A stretch of 64,000 nucleotides of DNA from Paraburkholderia diazotrophica. GTDB lineage: Bacteria > Pseudomonadota > Gammaproteobacteria > Burkholderiales > Burkholderiaceae. This document shows positions 17,136-25,883 of this stretch, piece by piece; position 1 is the stretch's first letter, and each line of letters opens with the position of its first letter. The stretch is taken from positions 1 to 64,000 of the forward strand of contig NZ_FNYE01000024.1 in the NCBI RefSeq assembly GCF_900108945.1, given 5' to 3'. The position numbers and the translations under genes are program-made. The notes beneath the pieces were generated by a model that did no database searches, was not told the origin of the DNA, and was given only the letters and a program-made list of their open reading frames with translations.

Positions 17136-17711
17136 GTGAGCTTCTTCAGATGTGTCTTGCTGCGTGCATTCGGCCGCCCGCAAGGCGCGCTCGGACGAAT
17201 CGGCGGCAGGATCATGGCGAACATGAACGCGCCGTGCGCGGCATGGGCGATCGATCTGCTCGACGTTCGCGCAAGCGACCGCGTGATCGAGATCGGCTTT
17301 GGACCGGGCGTCGGCATTCAGCTTCTCGCGCAGAAGGCGACAGCGGGCAAGATCGCGGGCGTCGATCCGTCGCCGGAGATGCTCGCGCAGGCCGCCGCGC
17401 GCAACACGCAAGCGATCGCGCGCGGACAGGTCGATCTGCGCCAGGGCTCGGCCGAGCGCCTGCCCTTCGACGACGATATATTCGACAAGGCGCTCGCGGT
17501 CAACTCGATGCAAGTCTGGCCCGATGCGGCTGCCGGTCTTGCCGAGCTGAGGCGAGTGATGAAGCCGGGTGCAACGCTCGCGCTCGCCTTCACGATCCAT
17601 TCGGGTCAACAACAAAGCGGCCTTCTCGAACGCGTGACGGGCGCCCGTTTCGCCGACGCAAAACTGACACAGAAGGACGGCGATGCTTTCTGTGTGACCG
17701 CCCGAGCGTGA
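17136..17711 (+). CDS. Class I SAM-dependent methyltransferase
   Basis: A 191-residue protein starting at GTG behind AGGGGAGC; an earlier TTG lacks a binding site. Motif I of SAM methyltransferases appears as VIEIGFGPGVGIQLL, motif II as GVDPSPEML, and the motif around RLPFDDDIFDKALAVNSMQVW fits the UbiE/COQ5-like group. The C-terminal half is short compared with ubiquinone methyltransferases. It follows the E2 gene by 80 bases in the same direction, but a functional link is unproven. Substrate unknown. Confidence 0.82.
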   Translation: MSFFRCVLLRAFGRPQGALGRIGGRIMANMNAPCAAWAIDLLDVRASDRVIEIGFGPGVGIQLLAQKATAGKIAGVDPSPEMLAQAAARNTQAIARGQVDLRQGSAERLPFDDDIFDKALAVNSMQVWPDAAAGLAELRRVMKPGATLALAFTIHSGQQQSGLLERVTGARFADAKLTQKDGDAFCVTARA

Positions 17712-18159
17712 CAGCAAGCAGGCTGTAACGGCTTGGCATTCAACGCACCTGAAATGATCGGCGCACCGGCAGCCGTGCATTCGACGCACGCCAGGATTTG
17801 TACTCGCTGCAATTTTCTCTGCGCTTCCCTATAAATCAATCAGGACGAACGCCGCGTTCTTCACAACGGCTGAGCCGTGGGAACGCGCGTGCGAGCGTAT
17901 CGCTCGCATCCCTCATCGTCCATCGCGGCAAACATGCAGCTGAATCTCACGTCGGCTTCGATCCGCCGAAAAACGCATAACGGGTCGATCTCATCCATGC
18001 GCGCTCGCGCATGGAGCGCCCGACCCTATCCGTCGCGCCGGCTGACTGGGCTCCTTTTCTTTTCGACTTCATCGGTGTGCTGCATCACACTCGCTTGCCG
18101 CCGCGCGCGAAATAATTTCTTCACAGTGCCAGGCATAACGACCGCCATGGAGGTGCGCT
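17712..18159. other. Spacer upstream of the htrA-like gene
   Basis: No gene is supported. Two inverted repeats lie close together: GAACG-CCG-CGTTC at 17847-17859 and ACGGC-TGA-GCCGT at 17866-17878. They could be operators, or a terminator-like structure for the methyltransferase gene, but no T-run follows. The start of the protease gene is 280 bases further on. Confidence 0.4.
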
Positions 18160-19704
18160 GTGCTTCACCCGACCCTATCCCGCAGCGTGTTTTACATCGC
18201 CGTGACGACGGCATGTCTCGCCGGCTATTCCTGCACCGACGCATTCGCGGCGACCGCGTCTCCCGCCGCCGCGTCCGCATCCGCGGGGGCCGTCGCGCCA
18301 GCGAAAGAGAAGCGGACCGCACCGGCGAACACGTCCATCGACTTTCCGATGATCGTCGAGCGTTATGGGCCGGCTGTCGTGAACATCCGCGCGGTGGTGC
18401 AGGACAAGACGGCGGCGGGCGCGGCGCCCGCTTCGGCTACGGCGCCGGCTTCGGGGCCTGGCTCCGAGGCGATCGACGGTGACGATCCACTCTTCGCGTT
18501 CTTCAAGCAGACCATGCCGCATTCGCAGGACGGCCAGAGCAGTTCGCCGCGCGCGATCTCGGGTGTCGGCTCGGGTTTTATCGTGAGCCCGAACGGCCTC
18601 ATTCTGACGACGGCGCATGTCGTCGATCAGTCGGATGACGTGACCGTTCGCCTGACCGACCGGCGCGAGTTCAAGGCGAAGGTGGTGGCCGTCGATACGC
18701 AGAGCGACGTCGCCGTGATCCAGATCGACGCGACGAAGCTGCCGACCGTCAAGCTCGGCGACTCGACGCGCGTGCGAGTCGGCGAGCAGGTGCTGACGAT
18801 CGGCTCGCCCGACAGCTACCAGAACACGGTGACGGCGGGCATCGTCAGCGCGACTTCGCGCACGCTCGCCGATGGCAGCACGTTTCCGTTCTTCCAGACG
18901 AACGTTTCGTTGAACCCCGACAATTCCGGCGGCCCCGTGTTCAACCGCGCGGGCGAAGTGGTCGGCATCGACGTGCAGGTATACGGCGATGGCGAACGTT
19001 CCCAGAGCCTGACGTTCGCTATCCCGATCAATATGGCGAACAAGGTGCGCGCGCAGTTGCAAAGCCAGGACAAGAACGCGAACGCGCGCGGCAGCCTGGG
19101 CATCCAGGTGCAGGACGTCGATCCGGGGCTGGCGGGCGCATTCGGCCTGCCGCGCGCGGCGGGTGCGCTCGTGATCGCCGTCGACCCGGGCAGCCCGGCT
19201 GCGGCGAGCAACCTCAAGCCCGGCGACGTGATCGTAAAACTCGCCGACAAGCCCGTCGAACACGCAGCCGATTTCGCCGCGCAGGACGAGGCGCTGCCAT
19301 TGGGAACGAAAGTCCCGCTGACGCTCATTCGCAATCGCAAGCAGATGACGGTGATGGTCGGCGTCGGCGCATCGGCGCAACAGCCGGATGCTGCCGGGGG
19401 CACGGAGGTGAGCACGAGCATGAGCGGTGCAGGTCCGCTGGATCATCTCGGCCTCACGATGCATCCCCTCACGGATGACGAGCGGCGCACCACGGGCCTC
19501 GCCGAAGGTCTGATGGTCGAGAACGTGTCGGGGACGGCGGGCAGCGCCGGCATCAAGCCCGGCGATGTCGTGCTGTCGCTCAACGGCACGCTGGTCGCAT
19601 CGCAGGATGAACTCGCGTCGCTCGCGGCGAAGGCGGGCAAGAAGGCCGCGTTGCTGATCCAGCGCAATCACGCGCGCAGCTTCGTGACCGTCGATCTCAA
19701 GTGA
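18160..19704 (+). CDS. Do/HtrA-type periplasmic serine protease with two PDZ domains
   Basis: A 514-residue protease starting at GTG behind TGGAGGTGC. An N-terminal signal peptide ends near DAFA-AT. The trypsin-like domain has the catalytic histidine in TTAHVVD, aspartate in TQSDVAVI and serine in NPDNSGGP. The usual Gly before Asn-Ser is Asp here, a small change at the oxyanion loop. Two PDZ domains follow (about 300-390 and 420-510). It would degrade or refold damaged envelope proteins. Such genes are usually under envelope-stress control; I see no certain promoter. Confidence 0.92.
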   Translation: MLHPTLSRSVFYIAVTTACLAGYSCTDAFAATASPAAASASAGAVAPAKEKRTAPANTSIDFPMIVERYGPAVVNIRAVVQDKTAAGAAPASATAPASGPGSEAIDGDDPLFAFFKQTMPHSQDGQSSSPRAISGVGSGFIVSPNGLILTTAHVVDQSDDVTVRLTDRREFKAKVVAVDTQSDVAVIQIDATKLPTVKLGDSTRVRVGEQVLTIGSPDSYQNTVTAGIVSATSRTLADGSTFPFFQTNVSLNPDNSGGPVFNRAGEVVGIDVQVYGDGERSQSLTFAIPINMANKVRAQLQSQDKNANARGSLGIQVQDVDPGLAGAFGLPRAAGALVIAVDPGSPAAASNLKPGDVIVKLADKPVEHAADFAAQDEALPLGTKVPLTLIRNRKQMTVMVGVGASAQQPDAAGGTEVSTSMSGAGPLDHLGLTMHPLTDDERRTTGLAEGLMVENVSGTAGSAGIKPGDVVLSLNGTLVASQDELASLAAKAGKKAALLIQRNHARSFVTVDLK

Positions 19705-19920
19705 AGCGCGAAGCAGGACGGGCGATCGGCACACGATGCCCGCTCTGCACACCGACTAAAAGCGCAAGACGGGCGGCTGTTCCCGTTCATCTCACTGCCG
19801 GCGCGCCCACGTAAGCTGGATAACACCTCGCGCTCGCGGTTTGCGTTAGAGTGATGCGCGCATTGCCGTTCACATCGGCGCAATGCGCGAATCCAGACTT
19901 CACGCCCGTCGGCGACCTTT

Positions 19921-21186
19921 ATGGAAAGTGAAAGCACGTCGCGTCGACAGACGCGCGCAGGCAACGCATTCGAAGTGCTATGGGTCTTCCTGCAAATGGG
20001 CTGCACCTGCTTCGGCGGGCCGATTGCGCACCTTGGATATTTCCGCCGCGAGTTCGTCGAGCGCCGCCGCTGGCTCGACGATAAGACATACTCCGATCTC
20101 ATTGCGCTGTGCCAGTTCCTGCCCGGACCGGCGAGCAGCCAGGTCGGCTTTTCGATTGGCTTGCTGCGCGCCGGATGGTGGGGCGGGCTCGCGGCGTGGC
20201 TGGGCTTCACGCTGCCTTCGGCAGTCTTGCTGACGGGTTACGCGAGCCTTGCACGACTGCTCGACAACACGCTCGGCAAAGGACTCGTTCATGGGCTGAA
20301 GCTGGTCGCCGTGGCCGTCGTCGCGCAGGCGATCTGGGACATGGCGCGCCGCCTGTGTCCCGATCGTGCGCGCGCCGCGATTGCGCTTGCCGCGCTCGCG
20401 CTGCTGAGCGTGCTCGATACGGTGTACGCGCAGCTCATCGTGATCGGCGGCGGCGCGTTGCTCGGCATCGTCGTGTGGCGAATGTCGGTGGCATCGTCGG
20501 CATCGGTGGCATCGTCGGCACCCGTTGCAGGCAGCGCTTCCGCCGACGCGCACGCCTTCGCCTTGCCGCGCGCCGCAAGCGGCATTGCGCTCGTGCTGTT
20601 CTGCGTTCTGCTCGCAGGCTTGCCCGCACTGGAAGCGCTTCTGCCTGCCACGTGGACGATCAGGATCTTCGATGTGTTCTATCGTTCGGGCGCGCTCGTG
20701 TTCGGCGGCGGCCATGTCGTGCTGCCGCTGCTGCAACAGGCGACGGTCGCAAGCGGATGGATTTCTGCGAATGATTTTCTCGCGGGCTACGGCGCGGCGC
20801 AGGCCGTTCCGGGACCGCTCTTCACGTTCGCGTCGTACCTCGGCTGGATGATGAGCCCTTCATCCGCGCACTGGCTCGGCGCGCTCTGCGCAACCGTCGG
20901 CATCTTTCTGCCGGGACTGCTGCTCGTCATCGCCGTGTTGCCGCACTGGCAGGCATTGAGAACGCGTCCGTCCGTTGCCGCATTGCTTGCGGGCGCGAAT
21001 GCCGCCGTCGTCGGTCTGCTGGCGAGCGCGTTTTATGCGCCTGTGTGGACGAGCGCCGTATTGTCGGCAACCGATTTCGCCGTCGCAGTCGTGTCGCTGT
21101 TCCTGCTCACGTGCTGGAACGTGCGGCCTTTGCTCGTCGTGCTGTTGTGCGCGGGTGCGGGAATCGTCGAGACGTTCGTGCGTTGA
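19921..21186 (+). CDS. chrA: Chromate efflux transporter (CHR family)
   Basis: A 421-residue membrane protein with two homologous halves, the long-chain ChrA form. Family motifs are present in each half: FGGPIAHLGYFRREFVERRRWL and QFLPGPASSQVGF in the first, FGGGHVVLPLL and GYGAAQAVPGPLFTFASYLG in the second. A low-complexity Ser/Ala linker joins the halves, encoded by short repeats near 20490-20530. ChrA proteins export chromate from the cytoplasm. No chrB-type regulator is adjacent. Confidence 0.93.
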   Translation: MESESTSRRQTRAGNAFEVLWVFLQMGCTCFGGPIAHLGYFRREFVERRRWLDDKTYSDLIALCQFLPGPASSQVGFSIGLLRAGWWGGLAAWLGFTLPSAVLLTGYASLARLLDNTLGKGLVHGLKLVAVAVVAQAIWDMARRLCPDRARAAIALAALALLSVLDTVYAQLIVIGGGALLGIVVWRMSVASSASVASSAPVAGSASADAHAFALPRAASGIALVLFCVLLAGLPALEALLPATWTIRIFDVFYRSGALVFGGGHVVLPLLQQATVASGWISANDFLAGYGAAQAVPGPLFTFASYLGWMMSPSSAHWLGALCATVGIFLPGLLLVIAVLPHWQALRTRPSVAALLAGANAAVVGLLASAFYAPVWTSAVLSATDFAVAVVSLFLLTCWNVRPLLVVLLCAGAGIVETFVR

Positions 21187-21347
21187 AGCACTGAAACCCG
21201 ATCGGCAGCGAGACGCATTGTCTTGCGTCGCCTATAACGGTTAGCGACGCGCACGCTTTCATTCGCCACGACACTATATTCATACGATAAAGACGGCTGC
21301 AAGCAGTGCGTACGGACTCTGGACCATCCGGAAAGCACGTCACGCGC

Positions 21348-22382
21348 ATGCTGATTCTTTTCATCGCTCCCGCAGGTCTGTTTCGCGATGGCGTCGCGCG
21401 TCTGCTCGGCGACCTGGCCGAGTGCGTGCAAGTGAAATGCGCGGACTTCGCCTCGAACATACTCGACGATGAACGGCTCGCCGACCTCGTCGTGCTCGAC
21501 GGCGACAGCGTGCCCGACGCGCTCAGCGTGGCCCACGCGTCGCAGCGGCTGCAGACGGGACTGCCCGTGCTCGTGCTGTTGACGGCCGTCGATCCGCAGA
21601 CCGTCGAGGAATTCGTCGCGGCAGGCGTCGCGGGCCATCTCGACAAATCGGAATCGGGCGAGGCGCTGCTGGATGCGCTGCGTCTTCTGCTCGCGGGCAG
21701 CCGGTATCCCGCTTCGACGCCGCTCGTGCCGGATGAAGCAGCGCTGCGTGCAACTGAGAACGATGTGCACGCATCCGATGCGCTCGCCGACGAAATCAAG
21801 GAGCACGTGTTGACGCCGCGCCAGATCCAGGTGCTTGCGCTGGCGGCGCGCGGCGAAACGAACAAGTCGATCGCGAAGCAGTTGAACATCACGGAGGGCA
21901 CCGTCAAGGTGCATCTGTACACCGTGTACAAGGCGCTGAAGGTCGGCAGCCGCGGGCAGGCGAGCGTGGCGGCCGCGCGGCTGCGGCAGATCGGCGATGC
22001 GCAGTTGCATCGCGCGCTCGATGGCCAGCTTTCCGTCGGCAGGCTGCTCGCGTTCACGACGCCCACGCGCTTCAAGTCCGGCGAAGTGCTCTTTCACAAG
22101 AACGATCCCAGCGATGCGCTGTACTACGTCGTGCGCGGCACCGTGAGTCTCGCGGAGATCAATATCGAAGTGGGGCGCGGCGCGATACTCGGCGAGATCG
22201 GACTCTTCTCGCCCGACCATCGGCGTACCTGCACCGCGCGCTGCGTCAGCGATTGCGAACTGCTGATGGTATCGGCCACTGACGCGATGCGCCTCTACTA
22301 TCAGGACCCCGAGTTCGCGACGTATCTGATCCACCTGATCACGCGGCGACTCGAAGCGGACAAGCTGCGCTCGAAAAGCTAG
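21348..22382 (+). CDS. Receiver-LuxR-cyclic nucleotide-binding fusion regulator
   Basis: About 344 residues with three domains. A receiver domain (1-110) keeps the phosphoacceptor region VVLDGDS, the threonine (LVLLTAVD) and lysine (HLDKSE), but the N-terminal acidic pair is replaced by Ala-Pro (FIAPAGLFRDG), which suggests altered phosphorylation. A LuxR/NarL helix-turn-helix follows (LTPRQIQVLALAARGETNKSIAKQL cut short here; it runs about 160-220). The C-terminal third is a cyclic-nucleotide or Crp-type sensor domain with the phosphate-binding segment GEIGLFSPDHRRTC. The ATG at 21348 starts the receiver; a GTG at 21306 is the alternative. A nucleotide cyclase gene follows directly, suggesting a functional pair. 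Confidence 0.75.
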   Translation: MLILFIAPAGLFRDGVARLLGDLAECVQVKCADFASNILDDERLADLVVLDGDSVPDALSVAHASQRLQTGLPVLVLLTAVDPQTVEEFVAAGVAGHLDKSESGEALLDALRLLLAGSRYPASTPLVPDEAALRATENDVHASDALADEIKEHVLTPRQIQVLALAARGETNKSIAKQLNITEGTVKVHLYTVYKALKVGSRGQASVAAARLRQIGDAQLHRALDGQLSVGRLLAFTTPTRFKSGEVLFHKNDPSDALYYVVRGTVSLAEINIEVGRGAILGEIGLFSPDHRRTCTARCVSDCELLMVSATDAMRLYYQDPEFATYLIHLITRRLEADKLRSKS

Positions 22383-22533
22383 TTTCGTTTGCAGCGGTTT
22401 ATTTACATACGCGCTATCAATCGCTGTGCCCTCGTTCCCATCAACGAATGACGCACGTGCGTTGCAAGAAAAAAGGCCGTTTTAAACGGTATTTTTTGAT
22501 CTATAACACATAGCAATCGCACGTCGATCCGAG

Positions 22534-24504
22534 GTGTCGGGCGCGCATTCCACAGCGCCCGGCAAGACAGGCGAACCATCCGTTTGTTCGATCAACTCTG
22601 CGCAGCGCCATATGGCGCGTGTGCCGCAATTGCATTGCGAGACATTCGCAGAGTTGCCTCATCGCGATGCAACGGATCGTGAGCCGGTAGCAGGTGCTCT
22701 TCAAAAAGGCTTGAAGAAGGTGATCACAGATTCTTCCTGCCCATCCGACGGATTGGCGCGCGTCGTCCGCACGGTTCTGTTCATGGACCTCGTGGAATCG
22801 TGCCGGCTGATCCAGGACAACGAAGTGGAAGCAGCGGGACGGTGGCGCAAGTTCAAGGCACACATCGAGAACGACATCGTACCCGCGCATCGCGGACGGC
22901 TGATCAGAACGGAAGGCGACGGACTGATGGTCACGTTCGTCGAGCTGCGCGACGGGCTCGCGGCGACCTTCGAGATCCAGCACGCGTCGGGCGAAGTCAA
23001 CACGGGGCTGCCGCCGCAGCAGCACATGTTGTTGCGCATGTGCCTGCACGTCACCGAGCTATACGAAGACGAGCGCGACGTCTATGGCCGCGGCGTCAAT
23101 CTCGCGGCGCGGCTCTATACGCTCGCGGGGCCTGGCGAGATCGTCGTTTCGGCGCAGGTGCGGGATCAGCTGACACCCGATCTCGATGCCGACATCGAAG
23201 ATCTGGGCGAATGTCACGTCAAGCATTTCGATCAGCCCGTGCGCGCGTATCGGATCGGCCCGCCTGGTCCGCGTCCCGTGATCGAACGCGGGACCGCATT
23301 CCTGCCCGAGCTGCGGCCGACGATCGCCGTGATTCCTTTCGCGTCGCGCGGCAGCGAGGCGGGGCAACAGGTGCTCGGCGAAGTGATGGCGGACGAGATC
23401 ATCTCGTCGCTGTCGCGCACGGCCGAACTGCAAGTGATCTCGCGTCTGTCGACGACGGCGTTTCGCGAGCGCGATGCGACGCTCGACGAAATCAGTGCGT
23501 TTCTCGGCGCGCGTTACGTGCTGTCGGGCGCGTATCGGACGTCGGGCGATCAGGTCGTGCTGGTCGCCGAACTCGCGGAAGCGAAGTCGCGCCACATTCT
23601 GTGGACGGCGAGCATCAAAGGGCGCGCGACGCACATCATGCTCGGCGAAGACGAAATGATCGATCGCATCGTCGCCGAAACGAGCGGCGCGATCATCGAC
23701 CGCGAGTTGCAGCGCGCGCGCTCGCAGGCGCTGCCGACGCTCGAAAGCTCGACGCTGCTGATGAGCGCGATCGTGCTGATGCATCGCGGCGTCTCGCATG
23801 ATTTCAATCGTGCGCGCGACATGCTCGAAGCGCTGATCGAGCGTGCACGCAGACAGGCCTTGCCGCATGCGTGGCTCGGGAAATGGCACGTACTGCGTTT
23901 CAATCGAGGCTGGACCAACGATCGCGCCGCCGAGGCGCAGGCCGCGCTTGGCTGCACGCGCCGCGCACTCGACGCCGATCCCGAATGCTCGCTCGCGATG
24001 ACGATCGACGGCTTCGTGCATACGAACCTCCTCAAGCAGCTCGACGTCGGACAGCAGCGCTACGAAAGCGCGCTCGCGGTCAATCCAAACGATTCGCTTG
24101 CGTGGCTGCTCAAAGGCACGCTGCTCGCATTCGAAGGCGAAGGCGATGAAGCCGTCGACGCGACCGAGCGCGCGCTGCGCCTGTCGCCGCTCGATCCGTT
24201 GCGCTACTTCTACGAATCACTGGGCGCGACGGCGGCGCTGTCGGCCGGGCGCTATGAGCGCGCCGTCGAACTCGCGCAGCGCTCGTTGCGCGTGAATCGC
24301 ACCCATACATCGACATTGCGCGCGCTGGCGATTGCGCAATCGCTGCTCGGCGATGTCTATGCCGCGAGGCTGACGCTCAACGAAGTACTCGCGATCGAGC
24401 CGACGCTGACGGTCACGAGCTATCTCGAACGCTCGCCGAGCGGCGCGTACAAGACCGGGAAGATATGGTCGGAAGCATTGCGGCAGGCAGGCTTGCCTGC
24501 GTAA
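22534..24504 (+). CDS. Class III adenylate/guanylate cyclase with TolB-like and TPR regions
   Basis: Up to 656 residues, starting at GTG 22534; an ATG at 22612 is possible. The cyclase domain (about 75-250) shows both metal aspartates, FMDLVES and RTEGDGLMV, and the catalytic asparagine and arginine in VNLAARL, so it should be active. It is followed by a TolB-N-like or CadC-like region (IAVIPFASRG to HILWTASIKG) seen in many rhizobial and Burkholderia cyclases, then tetratricopeptide-type helices (about 420-640). There is no membrane segment. The product could feed the cyclic-nucleotide domain of the regulator encoded just upstream. Confidence 0.85.
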   Translation: MSGAHSTAPGKTGEPSVCSINSAQRHMARVPQLHCETFAELPHRDATDREPVAGALQKGLKKVITDSSCPSDGLARVVRTVLFMDLVESCRLIQDNEVEAAGRWRKFKAHIENDIVPAHRGRLIRTEGDGLMVTFVELRDGLAATFEIQHASGEVNTGLPPQQHMLLRMCLHVTELYEDERDVYGRGVNLAARLYTLAGPGEIVVSAQVRDQLTPDLDADIEDLGECHVKHFDQPVRAYRIGPPGPRPVIERGTAFLPELRPTIAVIPFASRGSEAGQQVLGEVMADEIISSLSRTAELQVISRLSTTAFRERDATLDEISAFLGARYVLSGAYRTSGDQVVLVAELAEAKSRHILWTASIKGRATHIMLGEDEMIDRIVAETSGAIIDRELQRARSQALPTLESSTLLMSAIVLMHRGVSHDFNRARDMLEALIERARRQALPHAWLGKWHVLRFNRGWTNDRAAEAQAALGCTRRALDADPECSLAMTIDGFVHTNLLKQLDVGQQRYESALAVNPNDSLAWLLKGTLLAFEGEGDEAVDATERALRLSPLDPLRYFYESLGATAALSAGRYERAVELAQRSLRVNRTHTSTLRALAIAQSLLGDVYAARLTLNEVLAIEPTLTVTSYLERSPSGAYKTGKIWSEALRQAGLPA

Positions 24505-24551
24505 AAGAAGGTTTGAATGCGGTGCAGGATTCCTGACAGAGGAGGCCTATC

Positions 24552-25853
24552 GTGAGCGGACTTGGCGGTGCAGGAGGAGCAGGGGGAGCGGGTGGCGCAG
24601 GTGGTGCGGGCGGCGCAGGCGGAGCGGGTGGCGCAGGCGGTGCGGGCGGTGCAGGCGTGCCTTCGGGCGGCGGCGGCGCGGGCGGCGTCTACGATGTGGG
24701 CGGCGGGTCGGCGGATGGGCCGCTTCTTGCCGGCGCGCTGATCGGGCATCGCGATGGCATTGTCGGCAGCTGGCATCCGCCGGAACGCGTCACGGTCGAT
24801 TTCGACAAGCAGAACTTCTGTGCAATCGACGACTACCGTCAGCTATGGCGATGGGAGCCGTGGGTGCGCGCGACGGTGTTCGATTTCGAGCTGCTGTCGA
24901 ACCTGCACTTCTGGATACAGAACGAAGGGAGCAAGACGCTCGCGTATCCGCAGCTCTCGCACCGGCCGGCGAGGGGCGGCACCGGAATCGATATCGTGAG
25001 CCTGCATCGTCCGGATAAGGACGTGTTCGCGAAGCAGGCCGAATGGCTCGACTTCTATGCGGACCTTCGCGAAGATCGCTCAGCGGAAATTCTCTGCCAG
25101 ATGGGGCCGCAACTGGCCTTCTGGAGCATGCTGATCTATCTGCATCCGAGCCGCACGCCGAAGACGATCGAACTGCTCGATACCGCAGTGCGCCTCGCGA
25201 TTTACGCCGAAATCCGCTTCAAGCATGCAATCGCGGCGCCACGAGCGGTGGAGTACTCGCAACAGGTGCAGCCGATGATCCAGACGCCGGGGCACGGTTC
25301 GCTGCCGAGCGGCCACTCGACCCAGGCGTTCATCATCGCCGTCGTGCTGTGCGCGCTGTTCAAGCAGGGCCGCCATACCGTCTACTACCAGCAGGCGATG
25401 CGCCAGGCGTATCGCGTCGCCGTCAACCGAACGGTGGCGGGCGTTCATTTCCCCATCGACAGCATTGCGGGTCATGTGCTCGGCATCGCGCTCGGCGAGT
25501 ACTTCGTCGCGCGCTGCATGCGCAACCTGAGGAAGCCGAGAGGAAGTGCGAAGCGCGATCCTCTCGCAGACGGCAAGATCACGTCGCGCGAGTTCAAGGG
25601 GCATGTGCTGTCGGCGAAGAACCCTGACGGCAATCCCGACTTCGATTATCACGAGCCGCTGAGCGACGACGATGTCGATGCATACGCAAAGGCGCACAAG
25701 ATATCGAAGGCGACCGTGCTGGCGAAGTTTCCGTTTCTCGGCTGGAAGAAGCCGGGCGCGCAATCCGTCGACGGTTCGAACATTCTGTCGTGGCTGTGGA
25801 GCCAGGCTGAGAGCGAGTGGAACGGCAACGCCCTCGCGAACACGATGTTCTAG
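24552..25853 (+). CDS. Vanadium haloperoxidase / PAP2-superfamily protein with Gly-Ala N-terminus
   Basis: A 433-residue protein starting at GTG behind AGAGGAGGCC. Residues 4-35 are a GGA repeat encoded by 9-base tandem repeats (about 24560-24660). The vanadate or phosphate site is complete: K-x6-R in FKHAIAAPRA, LPSGHST, and R-x5-H-x3-D in NRTVAGVHFPID. The long alpha-helical N-terminal part before these motifs favours a haloperoxidase-like enzyme over a lipid phosphatase. There is no signal peptide and no membrane helix beyond the hydrophobic core. It is co-oriented with a subtilase 30 bases downstream, probably one operon. Confidence 0.82.
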   Translation: MSGLGGAGGAGGAGGAGGAGGAGGAGGAGGAGGAGVPSGGGGAGGVYDVGGGSADGPLLAGALIGHRDGIVGSWHPPERVTVDFDKQNFCAIDDYRQLWRWEPWVRATVFDFELLSNLHFWIQNEGSKTLAYPQLSHRPARGGTGIDIVSLHRPDKDVFAKQAEWLDFYADLREDRSAEILCQMGPQLAFWSMLIYLHPSRTPKTIELLDTAVRLAIYAEIRFKHAIAAPRAVEYSQQVQPMIQTPGHGSLPSGHSTQAFIIAVVLCALFKQGRHTVYYQQAMRQAYRVAVNRTVAGVHFPIDSIAGHVLGIALGEYFVARCMRNLRKPRGSAKRDPLADGKITSREFKGHVLSAKNPDGNPDFDYHEPLSDDDVDAYAKAHKISKATVLAKFPFLGWKKPGAQSVDGSNILSWLWSQAESEWNGNALANTMF

Positions 25854-25883
25854 CGTCTTCATCCTGTTCGAGCGAGGTGGGCG

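Noticed and set aside
17798..18160. Short plus-strand frames between the methyltransferase and the HtrA-like gene
   Set aside because: They have no binding site or recognisable fold, and the region contains inverted repeats more typical of regulatory DNA.
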